Positions 1-13,060 of a DNA stretch of 64,000 nt are shown here, one piece after another. The stretch lies in NCBI RefSeq assembly GCF_050436995.1, contig NC_134747.1, forward strand, positions 6,889,501 through 6,953,500. The letters are read 5' to 3'. The notes beneath the pieces are model-generated. The model saw only the letters and a program-made list of their open reading frames with translations, searched no databases and was not told the DNA's origin. The DNA is from Anticarsia gemmatalis (lineage: Eukaryota > Arthropoda > Insecta > Lepidoptera > Erebidae). A program made the position numbers and the translations under genes. How positions within the stretch are numbered: position 1 is the stretch's first letter; each line of letters begins with the position of its first letter.

Positions 1-1905
1 AAATTAGCTACGGCTCCGACGAGTTCGTTTTCTTAAATTTATGAAAACATTATTGTAACAATTAATTAAACTATATACTAACAATGTTTGGGTCAGTTGC
101 ATTCAAGGAGACATAATGTAACTGAGTAATTTTAAAACAAGAAAACAATAAATGCATCGTTGTCAGAACCGAATAACCGGCGGATATTATCGCACTTAGG
201 TGTCCAGGTGGATCACATCACATTAATGATTTTATAGGCTGGCTTGGGTTTTTAAATTCAAAATAACACAACAACCTGAAAATCACTGAAAGATGCATTG
301 GGGTTGATTTAAGAAAAGGAAATATTTTAAAACTTGTTGACTGCAGATTATTATTTTTCTTATCGGCTATTGTCGATGTATAAAAATCACCCTGTGTGTG
401 TACAATAAAGTGCTTATTTAACGGTTTTGCTTATTATGTCAAGGATCTTTTAGGAAAAAATATTGGTATTTTATCGCCGTCTTCAATAATCTAGTCAGTA
501 AGGATTAGTTCCATTACAGTTGAGTTGCCCACATAGTACACTGTTATTTATTAAATATAGCATTTGTTGGTGGGCAACTCAACTATAGTAGACCTATAAC
601 TTTGCTGAAAGTATTTCTAGATATAATTGCACATATGTATTACATAAACCGAGAGTGTAATTTGTATCTACTTTAGTTTTATTTAGCACCAGACTACTGA
701 TAAGTAATATAATTAAATAATAATATACTTTTTTGGCTCTTTAAGGTGCACTGGTTTTGTGTTAGGTGATTCAAATTTAGTTCAAATATGTACAAGATTT
801 TTTGGTGATATAAAATCTTTCGCTGCCTACTTGTTTATGTCAAGTACATGCTAAGCATTTCTCAACATGTTGTACTTTAAAAAATGTAAAACGTACCTAT
901 ATATCTTTATTTGGAAAGGGTAACTAACAAATGCTACTATGTATTGTGCAGTTCTTCATATCAGTGTAATGTGATTGAGATATAAATGTGTAAATCAAAT
1001 AAACTTGTTTATAATAAATATTTATTGTAAAGCAGAAATACATTTGGGATTCACGAGTACATGAAGTATTCATTCAATAATTATATCTGCCTATATTTAA
1101 TTGCATTTTTAAAGTATTTTAACCCAACACCCTATTTTTAATTGTATGGTGTAAATTCCATAACCAATAGACCTTAATTATTTTTGTAGTACATTACATA
1201 GATAATATTAGGTATATATTATTGTGTTACATGTTTTAAATAAAGTTTGTACAGCATAGAAAACGATAGCTATTTTAATTTTAGAAAAAAATATAAAATT
1301 CCTTTGTCAGTCGAGAATTAGACACGTTGACTAGTCTAGTTTATGCTTAAGGCAAGAGTTTCCACACACATAATCATTGTGGTATCCGCGAGATGGGAGA
1401 GACTCACACAGTTTGACACTTGCCCATATCAGCCTTCATGATATATGAGGTGGCAACAAGAGTGACTCACTAAATGTATGTGAAATGTATCTTACACATT
1501 ATCAGTTGTTTATAAAGTATAACAAACATAAAAGGTTTTATCTTAGTGATCGTAGTAATCCACCTTATCAGAGACTATAGCAATTTGGTGAGTTACGATA
1601 AATAACAAAGAATAACACTCATAATAAATATGATTGAATGTAATACATTTTTTTACGTATTTCTATTATGTTACATTTTCGATTTAGGCACTCTGTGAAC
1701 ATACGCACAGTCAATGATAAATTATGACATTTCTGGCATTAGCAAAATGGTGTACAAAAAAACGATAAAAATATTAAAAAAAAAAGCTATATAATAACAA
1801 TAATATGTTTTCCTTAAATTAATACATTGATCGAATAATTAACAATTTCTCTTACATTTATATCTTCGCTTACGGTAAGAAGAGAGCCAGAAAACATAAT
1901 GCGAA
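1..1905. other. Non-coding stretch left of CRAT
   Basis: No coding exon is visible on either strand. Plus-strand AATAAA signals lie at 404-409, 998-1003 and 1239-1244, so part of this may be the 3' UTR of a plus-strand gene that begins outside the window. The left part of the CRAT 3' UTR (minus strand) must also lie here. A perfect 15-bp inverted repeat sits at 518-532 and 570-584. Otherwise the sequence is AT-rich and unremarkable. Confidence 0.5.
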
Positions 1906-4900
1906 TTAAAGTTTCGATGGAGTATTTTGTAATAGTACATCGTGCATATCCTGAAGGGATTGCTCCAATGCATTTCTGTATTTACTACAAGCCGTATCGG
2001 GATGTGCTACGAACGCTGACGTAGCAAAGTTAACATCGTTGTCGCGAGGGTTATAGCATGTTGCATAGCCGTCAGGTACTAGAGGTCCGTAGCTCATTAA
2101 TCCATCAGATTTGAGAGCAACCTAAAAATCAATTTACATTAGTAAGCTATAATGATATTAATACATATTGTACCTACACAATGGCCTTACTACTTCATCT
2201 TAAAAACTCGACTAAAACAGTTCCATGTTTTATAAAGTAACAAATCTACAAACCTGGCTGGTTGAGATTCTCATGTGTGTACTCCTGGTGTAGCTGACGT
2301 CCGAGTATAGTTTATGTAAATCTATACCATTCTCTAATGCTGTTAGTTTTAACCCTAGAAGATGTCTGTCAACACCTAATCCTTGAAGCGCCTATAAAGG
2401 AAAGCAATATTAAAATTAAATAAAAGGAACATTTTAATACATAGGCACAAGCAAATAGTCTTTATTATAGTTACCTGCACAGTGTAGTTTTTGTGTGAAT
2501 TGATAGCGCTCTTCAGTGCTGCATTTTTTTCTTTAGGACTGCTTTGAGCATTCAACATTGTTTTTGCGAAGTTTACAGACTCGATAGAACAGGACCGAAT
2601 AGTCTCTGTCCGACCTCCGGCGTACATTCTCGTTGCTGCAGATTCATAATGAGCACCTGGCACTTTGTGTAATCTACGATAAGTCAATAATAAAACATTT
2701 AATATTAAGGCCTAATTGTGCAAAATAACCATACCTACTGATTACTTGCTAAACAATTGCAAAAAAGTCTAATCCGCACATTAACATCTGATGATTTGTA
2801 AAAGGATTGTGACAATGAAACAAAAATTTCTAGCCAAACAGATAACATGAAAATTCTTTTTTCCAGTTCCATTTTTTTTAATAGGGCAGCGCTGAATTTT
2901 TTGGAAACTCAGAATAAACTCATCATCATCATCATCTCATAAAATAAGTAAGACAACTCACCTGTAGAATGCATATTGCATGGCCATCTGTAGATAACTG
3001 TCTGGACTCAATTTTTGTGACTTTATGAAATTTTTACCATACTTATTGTACTGGAAACAGTTCAGTTCAAGATTCCCTACTAACCTGAAACAAAATCACC
3101 TTTTATCAATCTTGTCCACGGATCACTAAATTCTTACTAAAATATACACATAAGTATAATATAATATAGTAAACTTGTACTTAACTTCTCAAACTACTAT
3201 TTTTATAATATTATACAATATGCTTACTTTATCTAATTTAATTGTAAACAGGACCACCAATAGCAACGTAATTTAAACTGGCTTTTCGCAGCATAAAAAA
3301 GACAGCTTGTATTTTCTGCGCATTTTTGGTCGAGTAACTTGGTCATAAAAGCTATAAATTGAAGTTACTTACTTGTCTAAATTATTTTTAGCGTCTTTAA
3401 TCATGTTAGAAACTTCTGTCGTCACGTTAAACTTTAGCGCTACTGGCGGTTTGGGGCTCGATGAAGCTGACGCACCTCCTTTGTTTTGCTCACTAAAAAA
3501 AGAAATATATACTTATAGAACAAATATGTATTAGGATATCAAATCGAAAAGTATTTGTATGTTTTACTTTATAATATTGTCATGACTGTTATTTTTAAGA
3601 AAAAAAAAATAAAATAAGTGAACATAATATAAATGAAACTAGTCATACATAAATTTAATAATGAAATCCGTTAAGACCGCAATGGGCTGGCCCTCGGCTG
3701 GTGAATGTTCATAAGTTAGGCCGGTTAATCCATCAGCACCAACAATAAACTGAAAATTTGCTAAAATTAAAACAACTCGAAAAGCAGTTATTACAAACCA
3801 AACTAAAGTAAAAATGGAAATGCTAATTTTTTTGCCTGAACTTTAACTTTGCGGTAAATTTAATGTACATTGAATAAAGCGAAATGACAAAATAACAATT
3901 TGTTTACAAATCAAATGACTAACGACTAAAAAAATTTAGCTAAGCAATCTCACCTGCAGAATAGATATAACATAGAAACTAAATATTCTGAAGTCTCTGG
4001 CTACTAGTTGAATAACTCTTAATTCCAAATAACAACCATTAGGGTATTCATCTACGCATACCTATATTTATTACTTTTAGATGTTACTGTACCCTACTCT
4101 ACACGAGTTTAATGACTGGGTAGTAGTTAGCTAATAGAATACCAACATAATAATATTATCAATCTGGCAGTTAAAAGCTTGCACCTTAGGAAAGTTTGTT
4201 AAGGTTCCTACCTGTATCGTCTTGTCGAACCACCGGTTACCGCCATTGCTCTTCGATCCACCGCCGTGTATCGTCTGACCACCGCACAGTGTTCTACGAG
4301 CGTCATCGTCAGCACACTTGGATAAGCCAGCCGCAGCATCCAAACACAAGACCACAATACTAGTTTCCACGTCAGCTAATGATTCGCGGTTTGTGTTATC
4401 TGAAATCATAGTGAATAGGTTTTCCCTCAATTAAGTCAGCAAACAAGGCAGCATGCAATATTATGTATTTTCAAGTTGCTGAATGAGTTTTATATTTGGA
4501 GTTGAATGAAGCCTCACCTAGAAATTCATAATCATACCTAACTTCTGCGTTTTATTTAACAGATTATTTTATCATTACACAAAGTAACAATTTTACCTAA
4601 ATTGTCTCACCTTTTGAAAGTAGTTGATAAGCTTTAGCCCAATTATCGCGGTTTTCTGATGTTAGTATACCGATCCCTTCATTATTTGGAGTACTAGAAA
4701 GCTCAACAATTTTTTTCAATTGCTTTACAATTTGTTCTTCGCTGAGCACCACATTATCTTCTCCCCAAAGATCAATGCGGAAGATCTGAAAAATCATAAA
4801 ATATTAATGTACCTATAAATATGATATGTATTTTCTAGACTATGATAGATAACCCGCTGGGTAGGTACTTTCCGCGGCTGCGCAAAATTTTAATCTTCTG

Positions 4901-7900
4901 CCGTAATGAGGGATGGATTCGGCTTTTTAGTATGCTGGTTAAGTCTGGGTTGGGGACTTTGGATTATGCATCTTAGGTATGGCTAGTAGGTATACGAACT
5001 TTATGGAATATTCAGAAATAAGCGTTATACCTACTTTATACATCAATGTTATTGGACAACTCGCACACGGTCATTTGATTCCAAACTAAGCAGTGCTTGA
5101 ACTATGGTAATCAAATAACTGATAAACATACTTATATAATTCTAAATACATACTTATATAGTTACATTAACATCCAGGTTCAGTACAAATATTCGTGCTC
5201 ATCACACAAAGATTTGTCCCGGGTGGGATTCGAACCCACCACACGCGGCGCTACGGTTATTGCGGCGTGGTGGCCGTTTATACCACTGCGCCAAACGCAA
5301 CTGACGTAGCGAAATCCGAGAAGTAAAATGGTAAGTATTCCTTCTTTTTAAACCGCTTTCTCTCAGACATACAGCAATGCCAATTACTTCGCTCTAGTCA
5401 CGGATCTTTCTGTGCGAAACTTGTCCATTACGGCCGTACCAAGTTATTTCCGGAATGTGGTAGGTAAGGGAAGAAATACCTACCTATAGGTAAACTTGGT
5501 ATGCATGGTTTGTACAAGTCTGTAGAAAACTAGTTGTTCATTATTCTATATTGAACTTTAGTAGCTCGAAATGTTAATAGACTATAATTATACAAGGTCA
5601 ACATGACAATTCTTGTGAAAAGGTCAACTGTCACGATAGGTATGCCGCAATGGTTAATCAAATAACAATACAAATAGAACTACTTACTTACCTAATTTTT
5701 GTGTTTTTTTAACATGGCCCATATTAATGTGTCATTTAATTATCTATTTGTAATGCGTCTACAAATCTACATAGGTACGTTATACTTAACAGGCATCTAT
5801 GTTTGTTTTAGTATTATTCTGAACATGTTTTTAGTAAGACATTGTTAGAAATAATTTAGGGTCGGTACAGGTACAATGACTCATCATAAACTTACAATTA
5901 ATAATTGTTGCAGTCAATACATGCAGCGTGAATTACTTTATAACTTCAAAGATGTGCAAAGTGAATAAAGCTTTGCTGTTAAACAAATAATAATAGTACT
6001 AACGTGGTTGTTATGAATGACGGTGACGTGGCGGCTATGGCTGTTAAAGGACAATTTGTCGCGTTTCTCCCATGGTATTCTGCATGTGCCAAATACCTTC
6101 TTGTACTGTCCCATGTCCAGGGGACTTTTACCCATCATTTCTAGAGGGATTTTATCACTGAAAGTTTATAATAATACCAATGAATGTTAGAACACTACCA
6201 TGTAAAGTATCAAAAAGTGTGGCCACAGTTCATGAGGAATAACTTATTTTAATGTTCCCAACAGTTAGGTTATGGACAATCAGTTTCAAACCATATGTAG
6301 CGCCTATATAGTCGCTTTAGTTAAGCTGTAAGACATGTTGATGATAAACACACCAAGCATGAGTAGTGTTCCCGAGGCCTATAGGCTTTTAGGCTTTTTT
6401 TTAAGACTAGCCTATGCATGTGGGGCTACAGCGGGATAAAAGCCTAAAAAGTCTTTTAGGCCTTTAGGCTAGGCCTTTTTCATAGCCTTTTTTTGTCCAC
6501 CCGATGACTATAGGCTTTTAGCCTTTTTATAGGCTAGGCGCATATTAAAAAGGCTTGAAAGGCCTGAAACCTATATAGATTTTTCGTCCTTTAGGCTAGG
6601 TCTATTTTATTTATTATTCGAGTATAAAGTATAATAATCGTAAACTTAATGTTACGATTTCAAACCGCCCTTATGTCGGGGGCATAAGCGTTTACTTTGA
6701 GTGTCTGAGTATTAACCGTACATTGAGCGAGCGCGTATTTGATCTTACTCAAGCAATTTTTCATTTCAGTTTTCATTTAATTTGAAAATAAATACAATAC
6801 AAAAATACATGTTTGATTCATACTAAGCCATAACCTGAACAATACCTATAGCCTTATAATAAGCCTACTACTCGAAAAATACTTCAGTCGGAAATAAAGC
6901 CTAAAAGGCTCTTTAGGCTTTTTTAAACCTATAGGCTTTTTAATATGAGTAGCCTTTTAAACACCTAGTAGGCTTTTTAAAATGAGTTGCCTTTTAAAAG
7001 CCTAGTAGTCTATCATGGCCATAAAAAAGAACTAATAGGCTTAATTTTAGGCCTAAAAGCCTATAGGCCTCGGGAACACTAAGCATGAGCCATGCATGAC
7101 TTGGACTGTTACTCTCCATGTGATACACAGATACACTTTATGTATCTACTGTGTCACCAATGTACATACAATATAAAAAAGTGCCATAGTTAGTTACTAG
7201 CCAGTGTGATTAGCTGCAGGTAACCAAACCACCCACAACAATGAAAGTGGCAGTGATAAAGGTCTACAGATACTTTGAACAAGTTTGACACAAGAGCAAC
7301 CACTGGCCATACAAAAACAGGAAAATGATTTTCATATTGTGTGCATGTTTACTGAGTAATTTTTTTGTTAGTCCCTATTAAATAAAGTCACTTACTTATC
7401 TATAAGGCTTTTGTATTCTAACGCAGCCAGCAATGTTTTAGCTGCATATTGTAGTTGATCATTTTGATTGTTGAATTTCCTACAAGGAAACATTAAACCT
7501 GGACTTGAGTAAACTACAACTGGATCCCGGTACTCTAAGTAGGCAGTGTTTAGCCACCAATCTTCAAGCCAATTAACATGCTGCTCTGCTCTCTTCTCTA
7601 GTAAACCCTAAACAAAATAAAAATCTAAGTTAAAGCTATTGTTAAGACCAGTATTTATATGCATTATATTATCAATCAAATATACTGATACAGGCAGTTG
7701 GCAGACAAAATGAAATGTACTTAACAATAATATTAACATACTTGCAGTTTTTTTCCCAATCCTTGCTCAAAGTCTTTGACTAAAGTTGTAGTCTTGGCAT
7801 ATTCATCATCATTCAAAAATGGTCTTACAGTAAGCAGATATTTTGCCAAAGTATCTTTCAACTTGGGCACTGGTAATCTTGGTAGATTCTGCACATTAAC

Positions 7901-8694
7901 ATTTGACTTGGCACTGGCATAGTTGCAGGACACTTGCATAGAAGTAACATAAGGTTCTAGGAAGAGCCCTTTAAAGCCACTCTGGAATTAAAATTTTAAC
8001 TCAAGACAAAGATCTCACAAATTGGCTGTCCTCAATTAATTTTATGGAACTAACATTTATTTATTTAAAGTTATATCAGACAGTTACACTATAGGTATAT
8101 AAGGAAAGCTGGTAACTTTTTAAACATAAAGAAAACTTTATAATTGGGTATGTTTTCAATATTAGCATTTAGGCACAAAAGAATAATGGATGGACATAAC
8201 TTTAAATCTCAAATATAACCAATTCTGAACAAAATTTTCAGGATACCACTGTTGACACAGACAATTTTTAGAAAGATATTATAACAGTACTTACTACTTT
8301 ATTTATGCTTCGCAACATATTGTTTTCCTGAAACCATTTAATTACAATTACTGACTGATTGACTCTTAATTAATCTAATATGTAAATATGGAATCTTAAG
8401 CCACATTCTTAACACAATGTAAGGTGTGTCTCAGATTAATAAAATTGTTAAAAAACTAGCTCAGAACTCGCATATGTCTAGCTGTAAGTCCATTTATGCA
8501 ACATCTTAAGTGTAATAACTTTAGACGTAAGCAAGTATGCACGACGACTACTGAAAACATATTAGAAATCCGATGTATAACAGGTTTCATACGTTAACTT
8601 AAGTTTACCAAGTAGGAGGTTGACAAATTACTATCAGTAAACTTACTTTGCTATCGCGATACCAAGTCTTCTGTACTTTGACACCGTCCAACAT
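1906..8694 (-). CDS. CRAT: Carnitine O-acetyltransferase
   Basis: Transfers acetyl and short acyl groups between CoA and carnitine in mitochondria and peroxisomes. Thirteen exons on the minus strand: 8694-8647, 8327-8295, 7981-7742, 7607-7396, 6157-6004, 4785-4611, 4399-4212, 3749-3649, 3492-3373, 3084-2962, 2673-2475, 2391-2254, 2121-1906. They sum to 1,947 nt (648 aa; human CRAT is about 626). The catalytic histidine motif YEHSPAEG is in exon 3749-3649. The carnitine-site STS motif (ISTSQV) spans the last junction. Family blocks such as YSSPGLMFPCRKF and ENRDNWAKAY are clear. The C-terminus is PSKL, a canonical peroxisomal PTS1. The ATG at 8694 has an in-frame stop upstream. A second ATG at 8318 (MLRSINKV, 629 aa) would give a shorter, basic, mitochondrial-looking N-terminus. 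The family call is secure; the start is less so. Confidence 0.93.
5050..5305 (-). repeat. tRNA-derived SINE in CRAT intron
   Basis: Read on the minus strand, this has a pol III A-box-like TGGCGCAGTGG near 5290. A B-box/T-arm GGTTCGAATCCCACC follows near 5225-5240, then a non-tRNA body. The layout is that of tRNA-derived SINEs of moths. The T-arm could be mistaken for a tRNA gene, but the rest of the cloverleaf does not fold. It lies in the intron between the exons ending at 4785 and starting at 6004. The 3' boundary is approximate. Confidence 0.7.
6364..7081. mobile_element. hAT-like MITE, 718 bp, in CRAT intron
   Basis: The element begins TAGTGTTCCCGAGG and ends with its reverse complement. 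The terminal inverted repeats are 31 bp and identical (6364-6394 and 7051-7081). An 8-bp target duplication AGCATGAG flanks it at 6356-6363 and 7082-7089. An 8-bp duplication with TIRs starting TAGTGTT fits the hAT superfamily. There is no transposase frame. Both subterminal zones (about 6370-6600 and 6895-7070) are packed with variants of AGGCTTTTTAGGCCTATAGGC-type units. The middle is plain AT-rich DNA. Confidence 0.88.
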
Positions 8695-11508
8695 CTGTAT
8701 ATCTATACGTCTGATTTCTAATAAAGGCGATTGGGTATCTGTATTTATAGATTTATTGATAACTGGTGAAAGGAATGGGTAGATAGATCAGTGTGATCGT
8801 AGCTACACCGGCAATATTTTTGATTACATTCACATACCTACCAACAATTTATGCAAAATCGTCCCTCTCTCTTTCTGTTGGAGTGGGGTTTAATGTAAAT
8901 TAAAGCCGCTTGTTTGTTATCTATTTCATTCGATAACAACTGTCACTCTTTGACAGTTTGACAATGACAACTAGAGAATCTAGAGATACGCATTATCGCA
9001 ATAACCCGAATTATTAGAAATCGATATAAATCGTTTCATTTCAGACATCAAATTTTAATATGCTTCTCTGTGCTTACTTTATATGGCAGGCTCGACACGC
9101 CCACTGGTGGTAGTGATGTAGGTATTCACTTTATTATACAGAATTTTATATCCATAACAAACGACTTGTTAGGTCAGGGACTACTCAGGCCAAATCTGAC
9201 AAAAGCAGAAGAGTCTCATAATGTACTGTTGGTACTGTCAAAGACGTTTTACCATGGAAGTAAGCATAATTACTCCCATGGTTTTGCCAAACTTAGGGTT
9301 GCTAGTCGTCTAATAAATAAGTCTTATGCATGCCATTTAATGTTAGGTGATATGTAGGTACCTATTTATATTAGCTAGGTACCTATTTATATTAACGATC
9401 TACGACTTTGGAATCCAATAAATGCGCAAACTCTTAACTACTTGCTAAATAGACGTACCTACCTAGTTAATTGCTGTAAGCGTCGGAAATGTGCTGGAAT
9501 TTTTTCGGTACCTAGGTACCAGCACAGCAACTTGAGTAAATCTTAATCTTGTGTATATCGGAACCTTCTTGGTTTGATAAAAAGTTGCATCCTTTTGACT
9601 CCACAAAGTTTGTGGCACAAACTGGGGAAGATAGACTGCAACAGCACTAAATATTCAAGATAAAACAGGGAAAAAAATTAAAAAGTTGATATTTGCTGTT
9701 TCAGTAGTTCAAAAATTGTCACCAATTGTTAGGTATTTTCTCAAATAAAAAAATCGGCCAAGTGAGAGTCGGACTTGGGATTCCCTTAAGTTTCATATTT
9801 ATTTGATTAAGGTATTCTGCTTTTAATTATTTTTTTGTTATAGCCTGGTGATAAATCGAAATCTCAATAATAGGATTATGTTTTATTACCCTCTCAGTAG
9901 GGACCTAAAGACCCTAAACATTAACATCGGTATTTTAAAAAGTACCAACACATTTTACTCCATAACATCACGCCTGTTATAACAGGGTAGGTAAGGTAGG
10001 CATCATCATCATAAAATACATCCTTATCCAGCCTTACCAGGCAAGTCACCAAACTTTGCACTGCTATTGAGAAATGTTCTGAAAATAAGAAACATTGCTC
10101 GACCTAGTGATGAACAGTTGCCACTTTTATACCTGCATGAAAGACTTTTTCAGATAACTTTTTGTAAATTTCGCCTATGCCTGACTGAGGCTTGATGTGA
10201 ACTTCTGGGACACTTATAGAACAATTATAGAGAAAGACCTATTATGTCTAAAAATTAAACATATTACAAAGTTTATAACTAATTTACCTAGTTATATATA
10301 TTTTTCTAATTGCATTTTTTTTAATGGAGATAATTTTTTCTAGTTGCGATTTTAGAGCCTAGAAGTGACGAAATTTTAAATTGAAGCTTCAAGTTTCAAT
10401 AGGAGGTCATATGAATAGGCTAGATGTACACATTCCAAATCAACTACGTGGGTGAATCTGACTCGCACTTGCTTGATTTCTTTGGTTTAGTTTAAAGGTA
10501 AAAGTATTGAGAGTGTGATTATGTACATTATTTAATTTTTAAAACATAGTTCAACAATTCTCCTAATTAATGATTTGGGGGATCCGCCTTGGGTCGTTAA
10601 GTACAGAGTTTTAAAATAAATGTGACCCACCATAAGTCCCGTGACTTTATATGATTCTCATTCCATAAGAAATAAAAAATTATGATATCAATGGAGACAT
10701 GGGAAAATGAATAATATAAATGACAATAGCCACATCATTTTATTTTTATCCAACTGTGTTTGGTAGTATTGGTTTTCCACCATTCAATCAATGTTTTGGT
10801 CAGTTTAAAATCAACACACATTTCCAAGTCTCACAATTTCATTACGATAGTTTGAATCTTATGCTATAAGGTAGAGGAGGACCACACAATTTGGCTTCCT
10901 AAAGAATTCACATTTAGTCATAAAATATTCATAAAAAAAGTTGCCACTAATCTCACATCTTGCTTCTATGAATTTACGAGTAATACTATAAAGATAAGGA
11001 ATGTTATCATGCATCATTTAAATGAAACAAACTTAGATTTAATAAATACATCTAGTTATTAAACTTGTTGTCAAAATATTTAAACCTGTACAGCTAAGTA
11101 AAAATATGTGAATTTTGATCTTACTTACTCAGAATATAAGCGAATGTTTTATTTGGAATGAAAACTATTTAAATGCATACACTAGGGTTCTAAGACACAA
11201 ATTCATATTATTTATTTTACTATTATATTAATTGCAAAATTTGTTATATCTAACAACTGAACAAGTTTTTGACATAATTCAGCTGTATTTCTTTAAACTA
11301 ACAATATTACCATAATATTGATACTTCATGTATTTATTCCTACAGAAGACAGTAGTAAGTAATAACTAAATGAACAGAAAATAATCTTAACTTATCTTTC
11401 TATTTTATTTATGAGTTATACAATTGTTTTATGCTGTTTCATTATTCATATAACATCTATAGTTTTATGTAACCATTAATAACACTCACATTTGATACAT
11501 ATTTAATA
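8695..11508. other. Intergenic region between CRAT and WDR82
   Basis: Holds the CRAT promoter side (left) and the WDR82 3' UTR (right). An ATCGATA site lies near 9020. A 19-bp unit TAGGTACCTATTTATATTA is duplicated at 9355-9373 and 9376-9394. A 14-bp palindrome GGTACCTAGGTACC is at 9507-9520. An imperfect hairpin built on CCATGGAAGTAA is near 9254. Around 9755, GGCCAAGTGAGAGTCGGAC resembles a dispersed lepidopteran repeat. No conserved coding exon was found. Confidence 0.5.
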
Positions 11509-12456
11509 TTAAACATCATCTATTGTAGGTAACCAAAATGCCATGTTAGTACATGCTGAAGCCAACATCATAAACTTAGGATTAAATTGTACGCATTGTA
11601 TTGGCGCAGGGTGATCACCATTTAATACACACACTTTATAACCAGTATCAGCGTTCCAAACATGGACTCTTCCATCTGTTGAGCCACTGAAAATGTATTG
11701 TGAATCGGGACTAAAAGATGCTTCTATAGGTATGCCTTTGTTGTTGAGGTGTCCTGTGAATGTTTGCAGTGGGGTGCCATGGTATGCATCTACTAATCGT
11801 ATTATTGATCCGTTTGTACTTATTAGCATTGTTTTGCCGTCTCGTGAGAATTTTAATCCTGTCCAGTCACATTCCTTTTCTTGGTTAAGCTTAAAAGTGA
11901 CAAATGGACCCTTGTCAAAAGATCTCAAATCGTACAGTTTAATACTTTCCGAATTAACACCAGCTGCAAATATAAGACCTTCCGGGTCGTAGGCTGCAAC
12001 AGGTCTCCCTGATAAGTGCATCAAACCTTGGCAATTAGGTGAACGGAGATCCCATAGGCGTAATGTTTTGTCTAATGATCCAGATAGAAATGTGTCTTCC
12101 ACGGGTGACAAACATAAAGTTACAACTTTTTTTGTATGTCCAGGAAAGTATCTTATGTATTTATTATCATGAAGTGACAAATACCGTATAGTATCATCGA
12201 CTTTTGTCGAACTATGAATTGCTGTGTTCTTGGCATGTGTGAAATGTATTAGATCGACCCCATATTTTTTACTGTTGACTGTGATCATCTGTGTGCCCTT
12301 TTCACAGTCATAAATAACAATTTGATCATCTTCACTGCATGATATTAGTGTCTCGCCATTCGGAGAATAGTCTATACTGTTTATTTTGTCTGTGTTCTCC
12401 CGAAACACCTTTGCCACTTTAAAACTACGGACAACTTGATCCACTAACTTCATCAT
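11509..12456 (-). CDS. WDR82: WD repeat-containing protein 82
   Basis: A 315-aa single-exon protein (human WDR82 is 313 aa) matching the family end to end. It starts MMKLVDQVVRSFKVAKVFRE and ends NMAFWLPTIDDV. Family blocks include KKYGVDLIHFTHA, DDTIRYLSLHDNKYIRYFPGH and LRLWDLRSPNCQGLMHL. The fold is a seven-bladed WD40 propeller. WDR82 (yeast Swd2) recruits the SET1/COMPASS H3K4 methyltransferase to Ser5-phosphorylated RNA polymerase II and also acts with PP1/PNUTS in termination. The frame is unbroken, so an expressed gene is likely. Lack of introns could mean an old retrocopy that replaced its parent, which cannot be judged from this window. It points away from kismet, about 3.2 kb away. 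Confidence 0.96.
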   Translation of the reverse strand: MMKLVDQVVRSFKVAKVFRENTDKINSIDYSPNGETLISCSEDDQIVIYDCEKGTQMITVNSKKYGVDLIHFTHAKNTAIHSSTKVDDTIRYLSLHDNKYIRYFPGHTKKVVTLCLSPVEDTFLSGSLDKTLRLWDLRSPNCQGLMHLSGRPVAAYDPEGLIFAAGVNSESIKLYDLRSFDKGPFVTFKLNQEKECDWTGLKFSRDGKTMLISTNGSIIRLVDAYHGTPLQTFTGHLNNKGIPIEASFSPDSQYIFSGSTDGRVHVWNADTGYKVCVLNGDHPAPIQCVQFNPKFMMLASACTNMAFWLPTIDDV

Positions 12457-12988
12457 TTGTAATTATTTCCGCAGAACGTTCAATCTCAATCAAATTATTC
12501 GCTTTTATTAAAATAAACATACAAATTTCCTTGAGGAGCTTAGCGCACACCATAAAGCACAGATTACATATTATTGATTTTAAATTTGAACCACAGATTA
12601 TGAACAGCAGTGTTTTAAACAGATAAATAATAGATGATATAGAAATCGCTGGCCTAAAACATTTTTATATTTTTATTATGGTGTCCCCTGTGGTGTCCCC
12701 CGAGGCCGAGCGTTGTTAAGGAAGCTGTCTAAGCTATGACACTAATTATTTGACCAGTAGATTCAGTAGGTCGGTCGATTAGATTTTTGCTATTTTACGA
12801 CAAGTTTGGTAGGAAGACTGTCGCTTCACAAGTACAAGCGTTTAGGCAGGATTCATGTACCTATCCAAAACTTAACAACTTAAGTTTTATTTTAAACCAG
12901 AATTGATTTTTCATAGTGGAAGACTTTTAAAGGTCCCTTAATGTCCGTCGTCTGCGCACTCTGCGCAGGCACCTTAGTACAAACTAAT

Positions 12989-13024
12989 AATTTGCGTGAA
13001 CTGATAGCTCAGTTCACGCAAATT
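12989..13024. repeat. Perfect hairpin, 16-bp stem
   Basis: The stem starts AATTTGCGTGAACTGA, followed by a 4-nt loop TAGC and the exact reverse complement. It lies in the WDR82/kismet divergent region, 36 bp before a second hairpin. Confidence 0.8.
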
Positions 13025-13060
13025 GCAATAATGTAATAAATTGTAGATCTTTAGCGACAT

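Noticed and set aside
2925..2937. CAT trinucleotide run in CRAT intron
   Set aside because: A short microsatellite with no sign of function.
5219..5300. Apparent tRNA gene (T-arm GGTGGGATTCGAACCCACC)
   Set aside because: Only the A- and B-box parts look like tRNA. The acceptor and anticodon stems do not pair and a SINE body follows.
9070..9357. 95-codon frame beginning near 9070
   Set aside because: It starts with GTG, not ATG, has no family resemblance and overlaps an imperfect hairpin. Probably chance.
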